This document shows, piece after piece, positions 17,604 to 26,409 of a stretch of 52,614 bases of DNA. Position 1 is the stretch's first letter; every line of letters begins with the position of its first letter. The position numbers were made by a program, and so were the translations under genes. Origin of the DNA: Bacillus massilioanorexius. GTDB lineage: Bacteria > Bacillota > Bacilli > Bacillales > DSM-1321. Where the stretch lies: the NCBI RefSeq assembly GCF_902374955.1, contig NZ_CABKRX010000101.1, forward strand, positions 1 through 52,614, written 5' to 3'. The notes below the pieces were generated by a model. That model did not search any database. It was given only the letters and a program-made list of their open reading frames with translations, and was not told the origin of the DNA.

Positions 17604-18374
17604 TTGCACTATTCAATCTCGACTTATACATTATATGATCAATCTATATTTCAAGCTTTAGAAAAACTGGTAGAACAAGGATGGAAGTCCGTTGAAATCA
17701 TGGGAGAAGGTTCACAGCATGGTCTACCGTTCTTGCAGATGAATACAGAGCAAATTGTGAGACTGATGCAAATGCTTAAAGAAAATGACATCACTTTAGG
17801 CTTTCATTTGCCAGTTTTGAATTTTAATCCTGCTTCCCCTGATGAAGAAACGGAACGAACGTGGCTCCAATCTAGAATGCTGTTAGAAATTATTCCTTTT
17901 GATTATGTTCTTATGCATCCAGGTAAGAATGAGTCAATTGAACAAGGAATAGTCAATGCTAGAAAATTTGGAGAAAGACTTTTAACTCAGCTACCTGAAA
18001 GTACAATAATTGTATTTGAAAATGTACCGTATGCAGAAGGAGCAATCGGAACATCGGTAAGTGAGTTAATTGCAATCGTGGAAAAGTTAGATTCAAATCG
18101 TTCAAAAATCATGTTTGATACAGGCCACAGCTATATGAATCATAGAGATGATATTATAGAAGAATGTCAAAAGGCACTTCCTTATTTATTTGGATTGCAC
18201 ATAAACGATAATCATGGACAGCAGGATGAACATTTGCAAATTGGAGAAGGTACCATTCCTTTTCAAAGAATTTTTGAAATTGTAAATGACAGACAAATTA
18301 ACCTTGTATTTGAAACGAATACGGTTGAGCGAGCAGTTCGCTCGAAAGAGATAGTGGAGAATTTTTTACAGTGA
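17604..18374 (+). CDS. Sugar phosphate isomerase/epimerase-like TIM-barrel protein
   Basis: This 256-residue protein is of the xylose-isomerase-like / AP endonuclease 2 TIM-barrel superfamily. Candidate metal ligands are visible: a Glu in IIVFENVPY, Asp and His in IMFDTGHSYM, the His in FGLHINDNHG with HLQIGEG, and the late Glu in LVFETNT. It starts at TTG 17604 behind GGAGGAAGG. It replaces UgpQ, the phosphodiesterase often found in ugp operons, between the permease and ATPase genes. It may process the imported compound. The substrate is unknown. Confidence 0.78.
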   Translation: MHYSISTYTLYDQSIFQALEKLVEQGWKSVEIMGEGSQHGLPFLQMNTEQIVRLMQMLKENDITLGFHLPVLNFNPASPDEETERTWLQSRMLLEIIPFDYVLMHPGKNESIEQGIVNARKFGERLLTQLPESTIIVFENVPYAEGAIGTSVSELIAIVEKLDSNRSKIMFDTGHSYMNHRDDIIEECQKALPYLFGLHINDNHGQQDEHLQIGEGTIPFQRIFEIVNDRQINLVFETNTVERAVRSKEIVENFLQ

Positions 18375-18393
18375 GTAGTTCGGAGGAGAAGGA

Positions 18394-19476
18394 ATGGCAA
18401 CAATCGAGTTAAAGCAAATTGCAAAAAGATATCATAAAAGTAAACAGTATTCTGTTGAAAACTTTAATCTACATATTGAGGATAAAGAATTTATCGTGTT
18501 AGTTGGTCCTTCTGGTTGCGGGAAATCGACAACATTACGAATGATTGCAGGATTAGAGGATATTTCAGATGGAGACTTGCTCATTAATGGTGCTCGAATG
18601 AATGAGGTAGAATCGAAAAATAGAGACATCTCAATGGTTTTTCAAAACTATGCCCTGTATCCACATATGTCGGTGTTTGAGAATATGGCATTTGGTTTAA
18701 AGGTAAGAAAAGTACCGAAAGAAGAAATCAAGCAAAAAGTAGAAGAAGCTGCCAAAATTCTTGGCTTAACGGAATTTCTGAAGCGAAAGCCGAAAGAGTT
18801 GTCAGGAGGACAGCGACAAAGGGTTGCATTAGGAAGAGCGATTGTTCGTCATTCGAGCATCTTCTTGATGGATGAGCCATTATCAAATCTAGATGCGAAG
18901 TTACGTGTTCAGATGCGAGCAGAAATTACTAGATTACATCGCAAGCTCGGGACAACGACTATCTATGTAACACATGATCAGACAGAAGCGATGACAATGG
19001 CGACCCGAATTGTCATTATGAAGGATGGTTATATTCAGCAAATTGGTCGACCAATTGATGTGTATAATAAGCCAGCAAATATCTTTGTGGCAAGCTTCAT
19101 TGGTTCACCTGGTATGAATTTTATAACAGGTGATTTAGTAAGCCAGCAATTTATCATTGAAGCAGGAAAAGCGATTTATACAATATCAGAATCCAGCCAA
19201 GCAAAAATGATAAGAAATAACAATCATCCTGTCATTATGGGAATTCGACCAGAGCATATCAAAATTCAAAAAGAAAAAACAACGTTCCCAGTAACAATTG
19301 ATTTAATTGAAACAATTGGTTCAGAAATGCTCGTTCATACGAAAGTTGCTAATAAAAAAGTCGTCATTAAAGCTGCGACAGACGATACGTATAAGGTTGG
19401 CATGCAAGTATTTTTATCCTTCTCAGAAGCGAATGTACATTGGTTTGATAAAGAGAATGAGAAACGATTGGTTTAA
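18394..19476 (+). CDS. ugpC: Ugp-like ABC transporter ATPase (UgpC/MsmX family)
   Basis: This 360-residue ATPase has Walker A GPSGCGKST, signature LSGGQRQRVALGRA, Walker B IFLMDEPLSNLDAK and switch His in THDQTEAM. After about residue 235 there is an OB-type regulatory domain (GIRPEHI), as in MalK/UgpC. It closes the operon, so the importer has its own ATPase instead of relying only on a shared MsmX. A terminator follows. Confidence 0.9.
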   Translation: MATIELKQIAKRYHKSKQYSVENFNLHIEDKEFIVLVGPSGCGKSTTLRMIAGLEDISDGDLLINGARMNEVESKNRDISMVFQNYALYPHMSVFENMAFGLKVRKVPKEEIKQKVEEAAKILGLTEFLKRKPKELSGGQRQRVALGRAIVRHSSIFLMDEPLSNLDAKLRVQMRAEITRLHRKLGTTTIYVTHDQTEAMTMATRIVIMKDGYIQQIGRPIDVYNKPANIFVASFIGSPGMNFITGDLVSQQFIIEAGKAIYTISESSQAKMIRNNNHPVIMGIRPEHIKIQKEKTTFPVTIDLIETIGSEMLVHTKVANKKVVIKAATDDTYKVGMQVFLSFSEANVHWFDKENEKRLV

Positions 19477-19508
19477 ATCTAATAAGAATGTTAGTAGTTT
19501 AATAGAAT

Positions 19509-19549
19509 GTCCTGAATGTGGATTAAGGAACCACTTTCAGGACTTTTTT
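19509..19549 (+). terminator. Rho-independent terminator of the ugp-like operon
   Basis: GTCCTGAATGTGG (19509-19521) pairs with CCACTTTCAGGAC (19531-19543) with one internal mismatch, followed by TTTTTT. Confidence 0.85.
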
Positions 19550-19887
19550 GTAAAAAAGAAAAGCTTATGTATGGTTTTAAAAAATTCTTCCTTGATAGTT
19601 GATTTCCTCCATAGCCATTCTATCAATCAGTAGATAAGGAAGATCCAAATTATTGGTTCATTTCCTAATGCATGAATTTTAACGATATAATTCTAAATAA
19701 TAGAATATCTGTGGTAAAACGTTTCTCATAAGAATAAGAAAATCTTCTTTTTCGAGAGAACATGATGGAACTACATTTATAGAATTTAATATTCTGTACT
19801 TGCTGTAAGTAAATAAATAGATAGATATGGACAGTAAATCATGAAATACATGTCATTACCTTTAGATGTGAAAGTGAAATTCTTGTT
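19550..19887. other. Gene-free stretch with second 24-bp repeat copy
   Basis: No gene is seen. TTGATAG and CTATCAA (about 19592-19625) can pair weakly. The 24-bp repeat at 19824-19847 is the only distinctive element. Confidence 0.4.
19824..19847 (+). repeat. 24-bp repeat, copy 2
   Basis: This matches 13036-13059 at 23 of 24 positions. In one frame both copies read IWTV(D/N)HE(M/I), so they may be ends of the same lost gene family rather than a regulatory element. Confidence 0.5.
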
Positions 19888-20409
19888 TTAGCTATGAATT
19901 AATGCAGATTGAATTTCATTTCTTAATTCCTCTGTTGTTATTTCTTTAGGGTATTGGTATTCTTTGTTATTGATGAAAACAGTTGGTACCATTTTAACCT
20001 GTCTTCGAATCGCTTCCGCTGTTACGTTTAAGCTGATTTCTGTATTCTTCGGTTCTTCCTTTAAGTTATATTTTTCTTGTAAAAATGCTTTAATCTCTTG
20101 ATTATTCTTTTGATCCCATTGAGGTTGTGTTGCGAATAACTCTTTTAAGATTTCTTTTGTGCGTACGGGATTCTCGTAATCTAAAAATAAATTAATCAAT
20201 GTGCCATTTAACAGCATTTCTCTTGGTTTGTCATAATGTTTTATGATGAATTCTACTTGTCCATTTTCTATGTACCCATCTAATGTTTCCTCAGCAATTT
20301 TAAAAAAAGTAGCACAATAAGGGCATGTCAAATTTAAAAATACCTCTACCTTTACAGGTGCATCCTTCTGTCCAAAACTCAATTGTCCATTCTCTATTAA
20401 GGCTGTCAT
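19888..20409 (-). CDS. DsbA-like thioredoxin-fold protein (cytoplasmic)
   Basis: This protein of about 173 residues has a thioredoxin fold with an active site CPYC (NLTCPYCATF) near residue 31, an inserted helical region and the cis-Pro segment KMVPTVFINNKEY. No signal peptide is present, so it probably acts in the cytoplasm, as with the Bacillus YjbH/FrnE-like DsbA-fold proteins. ATG 20409 is preferred; a GTG at 20418 is in frame and possible. An unusually good sigma-A promoter with repeated operator-like motifs lies upstream. The exact redox substrate is unknown. Confidence 0.8.
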   Translation of the reverse strand: MTALIENGQLSFGQKDAPVKVEVFLNLTCPYCATFFKIAEETLDGYIENGQVEFIIKHYDKPREMLLNGTLINLFLDYENPVRTKEILKELFATQPQWDQKNNQEIKAFLQEKYNLKEEPKNTEISLNVTAEAIRRQVKMVPTVFINNKEYQYPKEITTEELRNEIQSALIHS

Positions 20410-20446
20410 AATTATCACTCATTTCCATAAATTAGATTTTTAGAAA

Positions 20447-20488
20447 ATTATAATAATTCATACCTGAATTGTCAACATTAACCTGAAT
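20447..20488 (-). promoter_or_regulatory. Consensus sigma-A promoter with repeated ACCTGAAT motifs
   Basis: On the minus strand TTGACA (20475-20470) and TATAAT (20452-20447) are both perfect, with a 17-bp spacer. ACCTGAAT occurs at 20462-20469 and 20481-20488 (plus strand). Each copy sits in a small palindrome (ATTCATACCTGAAT and ACCTGAATAGGT). Such paired sites over a consensus -35 suggest a repressor. Confidence 0.65.
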
Positions 20489-20641
20489 AGGTGAATTCTT
20501 TTTAAAGACGAGAGATGGGTATTTTTCTTTAGATGAGTATGAGAACATAGGACTAATTTTTTATTGGAATTTTTTTGTTAATTAAAGGAGATCGTTATCC
20601 AAAAAACAAAATGAAGAAAACAGCTGCAAGGAGTATATTGT

Positions 20642-21529
20642 ATGAGGACAGGGATAAGAAATATTTATTAATGCTGTGTATGTCCATATGGTTAGTTAGT
20701 TGTGTGGATAAGAAAGAAAAGTACCGAGAGGACTTTGTGAGAATTCAAGATTACAAGGGAGAAGGTTATACTCTACGAAATAGTGGTACCGAAACGAGCA
20801 AAATTGCTAAAAAGAATCAAAAAGAGATTGAAATTGCGGTAATAAAGTTCTTTAAAGAGACCTATAAAACAGAAGTGAAGGTTCATAATATCGTAGGAGC
20901 TAAAGATTAAGGCTCTGTTTTTATTGAATCGATTGGCGAACCCCATTTTTACACCTTTGCGATTGTACCCATTGATATCGAGAAAAAAGAAGTGAAAACA
21001 GATGAAGTTTGGTCACAAGAGGGAAAGTGGAGTATGCGATTAAAGGTGCCCTATATGCAATGATCTTTGAGAAGGAATTCGCGAAATTAGATGGATACTT
21101 AGAGAGTGTAGTGAATGAATTACCTGTAGTTGGAACACCTATTGAAGCTATCGAAAAGGTTGGTGGTAATGGATACAATATATCTTTTTATTATCTTAGT
21201 GCGATAGGAGAAAAGTTTGAAGATATTTATAATATGTATATGAAAAATCCTCGACTAAGTAAACAAATATTAAAAAATGCTCTTCTTAGGAATGAGTTTA
21301 AAAGTGAAGATGTGCGAGTTGTAATTTACTTATATATGAAAGAGGGAAAAGTAGAACCAGATAAAGCCATCTTTAATAAAGTAGTCAAGGGTATCGAAGC
21401 GATGGTAGGTATACCAAAAGGAGCTTATTCAGATTGTTGAACGATAATTTAATTGATCGTAAAAGAGCTAACGGTAATAAAGATAATACATTAGAAAGAT
21501 CTGTGCCAAATGAAATATTAAAGGAATAG
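20642..21529 (+). pseudogene. Broken DUF1672 lipoprotein (duplicate of the next gene)
   Basis: This is a decayed copy of the lipoprotein encoded at 21758-22705. AAGGAG precedes ATG 20642, but the signal peptide with lipobox LVSC is in another frame, so the front is shifted. An in-frame TAA stands at 20908-20910 where the intact copy has GGA. One base is missing near 21025 and another near 21435; the tail can be followed to TAG 21527-21529. The first half is nearly identical to the intact copy (RIQDYKGEGYTLRNSGTETS in both), while the second half is much more diverged. At least four lesions make sequencing error an unlikely explanation. Confidence 0.85.
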
Positions 21530-21757
21530 AGAAAGAATAAAAACTATTTAAACCAAAAGGGTAATAATTAAAAGGATATTTATCACATGACAAAATACTT
21601 ATTTTCAGTAAGACATAGCTGAATGTAAGAAAATGATTTCACAATAAAGAGGAATTTAATTACAATAAAATGGATATTACTGTAATGCTAATGGTTGGAT
21701 TATACATAAAAAGTATTTTAGGGTTTTTGCTGAAAATTCTAATAAGGAGGTTCATGA

Positions 21758-22705
21758 ATGCATTTAAGGAAAAGCTCCATAATTGTTTTAGGTATGGGTG
21801 TATCATTATTGCTAGGAGGATGCGGTATGAATGAAACAAAAGATAGAAATGAACCAAACGTTGAGACAGTTAATAGCAAACCTTCGAAAGAAGATTATAG
21901 TGTAAATTTTGTCAGAATTCAAGATTACAAGGGAGAAGGTTATACCTTACGAAATAGTGGTACCGAAACGAGCAAAATTGCAAAAAAGAATAAGCCAGAA
22001 ATCGAAATCGCGGTAAAAAAGTTCTTTAAAGAGACCTATAAAACAAAAGTAAAAGTTCATAATATTGTAGGAGCAAAAGATGGAGCCTCTGTTTTTGTTG
22101 AATCGATTGGCGAACCCCATTTTTATACTTTTGCCATTGTACCTATTGATGTAGAGAAACAAGAAGTGAAAATAGATGAGGTATGGTCACAAGAGGGGCA
22201 AGTCGAACATGCTATTAAAGGTGCCCTATATGCCATGATTTTTGATCAGGAATTTGCCAATCTTGATTCGTATTTTGACAATGCAATTAACAAATATCCG
22301 ATAGTCGGAACACCGAGTGAAGCTATTCAAAAGGTTGGTGGGGATGGGTACGCTACACCTTTTTATTTTATAAATACGTTGGGTGATTGGTTTGAAGAGG
22401 TGTATCAAAAGTATATAGAAAATCCAGCTATTAGCAAGCAAGATTTAAAGAAAATGATTACAAAAAAAGATTTTCAAAGTGACAGTGTAATTGTAACGAT
22501 TAATCTATATATGAAAGAGGCTGATGTAAACCCTGATCAAACTGTTTTTAACAATGTAGTAGATGATATTGAGAGAATGAATGGATTACCAAAAGGTGCC
22601 TATACGGTATTATTGCATGATAATAAAATTGATCGAAGAAGAGCGATAGGAAGTAAAGAAAATACTTTGGAGCGTTCTACTCCAAATGAAATAATGAAAA
22701 ATTAG
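21758..22705 (+). CDS. DUF1672 lipoprotein, likely immunity protein of the adjacent lipase
   Basis: This 315-residue lipoprotein has a signal peptide ending in lipobox LLGGC (Cys26 region), a polar linker and then a globular DUF1672-type domain, as in staphylococcal and Bacillus lipoproteins. AAGGAGG precedes ATG 21758. The gene ends 15 bp before a lipase gene with a type VII toxin layout. In Staphylococcus aureus the T7SS lipase toxin TslA is neutralised by a lipoprotein, TilA, encoded beside it. By position and topology this protein would play that part, anchored on the outer face of the membrane. I cannot verify from sequence alone that TilA and DUF1672 are the same family. Confidence 0.8.
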   Translation: MHLRKSSIIVLGMGVSLLLGGCGMNETKDRNEPNVETVNSKPSKEDYSVNFVRIQDYKGEGYTLRNSGTETSKIAKKNKPEIEIAVKKFFKETYKTKVKVHNIVGAKDGASVFVESIGEPHFYTFAIVPIDVEKQEVKIDEVWSQEGQVEHAIKGALYAMIFDQEFANLDSYFDNAINKYPIVGTPSEAIQKVGGDGYATPFYFINTLGDWFEEVYQKYIENPAISKQDLKKMITKKDFQSDSVIVTINLYMKEADVNPDQTVFNNVVDDIERMNGLPKGAYTVLLHDNKIDRRRAIGSKENTLERSTPNEIMKN

Positions 22706-22720
22706 GAAGGTGTGTACGGA

Positions 22721-24807
22721 ATGAGCGTTGTCAAAGAAGTCAAAAGATCGAATACTAATGATCAAGATTTAGTCGAGTTGGCAGGCTATCACTCCTATCA
22801 GCACTATGAAACAGGAAACATCATAACTGTAAACAGAAAAGAATTTATTGTTAAACAGACAACATATAATACATCTTCAGGTCTTGATGCACTTACCGTA
22901 GAAAATAATATCACCAAAGAAATCACCATCGTATTTGTTGGAAGTGAAGATGATAAGGATTGGTTGGAAACAAATCCCAGATTATTAAGTGAAGTTCCTC
23001 CTAAACAAATCGAAGATGCCAAACAATATTACATAGATATGAAGAGAAAATATGGAGAAATTCATTCTGTTACGGGTAATTCACTGGCTGGCGCTTTAAC
23101 GAATTCGGTTGCTATGGATCATCCAGAGCTAAAAGCTATTACACTGAATCCAGCTATTTTACCTGCAGGTATGGTGGATTCGAATAAAGAGTATAGCAAT
23201 ATAACCAATTATTATAGTCAATTTGACTTTTTGACTGGAACAGAAGAGTCGCTTGGCCTAGGTAATCGAATCCCAGGCAATAAGTATAACATCAATAATG
23301 GCATCCCGATTTTTTCCTCAATAGGGCCGAATCATACTGGCTATGTTGATATGGATAAAGATCAGGAATTTAAGGTTGAAATAGGGATAAAAGGAGAACC
23401 AGGTTATGGTTTTATCCATGTTGGAGCGGACGATCATATTGTTACAAGTATCTGGACTGGAGAGCCAATTTATTACGGAAATTCTGAAAAGATTAAGATA
23501 AATAAGGCAAGTATGACATTGCTTGCAGATGGAATTAGGGATCAGGTTAAAGGTCGGATTACGAATATGAATCAATATTTAGAAAACTCGATTGACATCG
23601 TAAAAGATGAAAGTGCCAAGTTTGTTGATCGTGTTAAGGAGTTTCAAGAAACGTTTCAAACCATGCTCGAAGAAACAGCTGGAGAACCTATGATGAGAGG
23701 GATTGCTGGTACAGGCACTATTATTAAATTGTATCTACTAGATATGATAGACCTTTTAGATTGTGCAGAAGAAAAATGCCGATTTCTCAATAGTATCTTA
23801 AACTCAGCACCTATGGAACTCGTTGAAAATTTGTTGTCCGTTGATATCAGTGTAGAGAGCTTCTTTGAACAAGGAAGAAGAAACTTGAATAATCTTTGTC
23901 AGGAAGTCGATGAATTTGTTTATAATGCTCAGAATGTGATAACGAAAGATATTCCCGATTTGTTTAAAGGCGGAACAGATCAATTTATAGATGCTGTTGT
24001 AGATGAAAATAATGCCCATTATGAAATTATTCGGAAGAATAAGCAAAGCTTACACCATCAATTAACAGAGTATTCCGAACAAGTATAAAGTATTGCTAAT
24101 GCTTTTGAACATAAAGACAGCAGTTTGGCAGGGGCTATTAATCGAATCAATTCATCTGTTTCTGAAACAGAAAATATAGTGAAAACAAAAGTCTTTACGA
24201 TTGAATCATCTTCTTATATGCCGATTGGTTTAAAGATTAAGAACATTCAAGTGGAAGCGTCCCATATCCTAATTAAACAGCTAGGGAACCGAATATTGAT
24301 ACCTCCATTTTAGTTACAGCAAGAGGCTTAATCCTTGTCATTGAATCAGTCATTGAATCTATTAGTATTGCAGTTAAAGCTGCTTTAAATATTGCTTTGT
24401 ATGGAAGTCCAACTAGTTTAATCATCAGTATTTTTACAGATTATGATGACAGAATTCGTGCAGCTGTAAAAAACGCACTTAAACCACTAGAAGAGCTTGA
24501 AATCCTACTTGAGGGAATTGGTAGAGGGGTAGGTAATCTCATCACTCATTTACCAGCTATGCTAGAAAATTTCAAACCATATTTGAATACAGCGATTTTC
24601 GAATCAGGAAAGTATCAAAATGTTCGTTTATATAACGTTGCTTCATTAGCTGTGTTAGAAGAGATGGAACTATTATTTAACGACATTGTATTTCAATTAT
24701 CTGAACAAAAAGCGAATGCCATTGAAGCAACATTAGAAATCTCACAAAACGTATTAAGAAACATACAATTACTGAAAGAACAAGTCCAACTTGGGACCCT
24801 CCATTGA
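22721..24807 (+). pseudogene. TslA-like T7SS lipase toxin, C-terminal half interrupted
   Basis: The frame opens at ATG 22721 (AGGAAGG at 22704-22710) and reads through an alpha/beta lipase domain. The nucleophile elbow is VTGNSLAGA near residue 120, a candidate Asp follows in YYSQFDFLTG, and candidate His residues in GPNHTGY or IHVGADDH. After about residue 270 comes a long helical region. A TAA at 24086-24088 stops the frame, but translation in the same frame continues at once (SIANAFEHKDSS) to 24313. One base is then missing near 24290 and the frame shifts, continuing through TARGLILVIESVIE to TGA 24805-24807. The intact product would be about 695 residues. The order lipase first, helical targeting domain last, is the reverse arrangement described for TslA. 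The truncated 455-residue product could still fold as a lipase. Confidence 0.72.
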
Positions 24808-24930
24808 TTAGACCACAACGAATAATCCCATCTAGAGAGTGTATTTTATAAAACAAGGAAGTATATAATTTTGGATTGTCATACATCCCCAGCTATAAGC
24901 CATTTTTTGAAAATAACAGCCTATTAGACA

Positions 24931-25049
24931 GTCTAGCTCCAGTGGTCAGCTCTTCGGGTGGCATAAACCAATCTGTCCAGAAGGCAAAGAGCACTTTCTA
25001 GCCAGTTGTCTAATACTGGTCGGAGCACAACGGATCACTTCCGCTTTTC
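24931..25049. repeat. Degenerate Bacillus-type intergenic repeat
   Basis: GTCTAGCTCCAGTGGTCAGC followed by CTCTTCGGGTGGC and ending in GGATCACTTCCGCTTTT resembles, from memory, a repeat common between genes in many Bacillus genomes (opening GTCTAGCTCCAG and ending in CGCTTTT). This copy is decayed. The rest of 24808-25333 shows no gene. Confidence 0.45.
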
Positions 25050-25333
25050 ACTTACTCCCACATGTCTCCTTTTTGAGTAGAAGCATATCATGGTATGAAA
25101 TGAGTACATGGATTTACAACTTATCTAAGATAGCAGCTATACCAAAAAGGATCGGTAACGTTTTTTCTGGTGTTCTTTGCTAATTGAATGCTATCCACTA
25201 GTCTATCTCATTTTCATTAGGTAAAATGAAAGTTTGTAAATGAAAAAATTCGGGAAAAATAATGTGTAGGTATTCGTCATGAAATAGGAGATTAGAAGTT
25301 TCTAACTATAGGATATATTAGAGGTGTAGACAA

Positions 25334-26314
25334 ATGGGCATGAACAAACAAGAGAGCAAAGAGTTTGTTAAATCAATTGATTCACAAATAAAAGCTAGTT
25401 TACTAAGCTTCGTTATTGGTGATGCGATGGGAGTTCCAATCGAATTTCTAAGCAGAGAAGAACTACGTCATAACACAGTTACTACGATGACAGGGTATGG
25501 TTCACATCCAGTACCAGCAGGGACGTGGTCTGATGATACATCAATGACTTTAGCTACCATGAAGGCAATTGTTGATTCGGGAATAATCGATTATACAAAA
25601 ATCATGGATAACTTTACTTTATGGGCGGATCATGGTGAATTTACAGCGGATGGAAAAGTGTTTGATATGGGTATTACCTGTCGTAATGCGATTTTGAATT
25701 ACGAAAACACAAAATGTAATCCGATTGAGGCTGGAATGTCGGATTTTTATAGTAATGGTAATGGCTCTTTAATGAGAATGCTTCCTATAGCTTTATATTG
25801 TCATGTGAAGAAGCTAGGGGAGCATGAAATAGTGGATATTGTTAACAAAGTATCCTCGCTTACTCATTCTCATGAAATCAGCTGTTTAGGTTGCTATTTA
25901 TATGTGAAATATACTATGTTTTTATTGGCTGGTGAGTCGAAGCAAGCAGCCTATGAAAAATTACTGACATTAGATATAAGCTGTTATAGCGAAGAAGCGA
26001 TTGCGACATACGAAAGAGTACTTAATGGCAATCTAAAGACACTTTCAATTGATGAGATTAAATCATCTGGTTATGTGGTTCATAGCCTAGAAGCAAGCCT
26101 ATGGGTACTCTTGAATACAAGCAACTTTAAGCAGGCTATTATCGGTTCTATTAATTTAGGGGAAGATACGGATACAATTGGAGCGATAACTGGTTCATTG
26201 GCAGGTTTGGTTTATGGTATGAAAGAGCTACCCGTCGAGTGGATTGAAGCAATTCGTAATAAAGAATATTTACTAACATTGGTATCTGATTTTACTGAAG
26301 TCATAAAAAAATAG
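25334..26314 (+). CDS. ADP-ribosylglycohydrolase (DraG family)
   Basis: This 326-residue enzyme of the DraG/ARH family removes ADP-ribose from proteins or small acceptors. The di-metal motifs are present: GDAMGVPIEF near residue 28, TWSDDTSMTLA near 66 and GEDTDTIGAITGS near 283. NGNGSLMRMLP and LTHSHE are also typical. GAGGTG precedes ATG 25334. It is monocistronic with a terminator behind it. A fragment of a paralogue lies at 13137-13349. Its place beside a toxin locus could suggest a protective role, but many such genes are housekeeping or metabolic; the target is unknown. Confidence 0.9.
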   Translation: MGMNKQESKEFVKSIDSQIKASLLSFVIGDAMGVPIEFLSREELRHNTVTTMTGYGSHPVPAGTWSDDTSMTLATMKAIVDSGIIDYTKIMDNFTLWADHGEFTADGKVFDMGITCRNAILNYENTKCNPIEAGMSDFYSNGNGSLMRMLPIALYCHVKKLGEHEIVDIVNKVSSLTHSHEISCLGCYLYVKYTMFLLAGESKQAAYEKLLTLDISCYSEEAIATYERVLNGNLKTLSIDEIKSSGYVVHSLEASLWVLLNTSNFKQAIIGSINLGEDTDTIGAITGSLAGLVYGMKELPVEWIEAIRNKEYLLTLVSDFTEVIKK

Positions 26315-26353
26315 TGATTGATCTAGATTAGAATGTTTTTTATTTAGGCGAGT

Positions 26354-26387
26354 AAAAAAGAATCTCTAACTTGAGAGATTCTTTTTT
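26354..26387. terminator. Bidirectional terminator between convergent genes
   Basis: AAAAAAGAATCTCT (26354-26367) pairs perfectly with AGAGATTCTTTTTT (26374-26387) around a 6-nt loop. It serves the ADP-ribosylglycohydrolase and the minus-strand NHEJ cluster. Confidence 0.85.
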
Positions 26388-26409
26388 GTTGATTGATTTG
26401 GTAAAACAC

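Noticed and set aside
19307..19633. 108-codon frame overlapping the end of the ATPase gene
   Set aside because: Out of frame with a well-conserved gene and passes through its terminator.
24125..24807. Two separate small genes after the lipase
   Set aside because: The first is in the same frame as the lipase directly after its stop, and the second continues it after a one-base shift, so they are parts of one broken gene.
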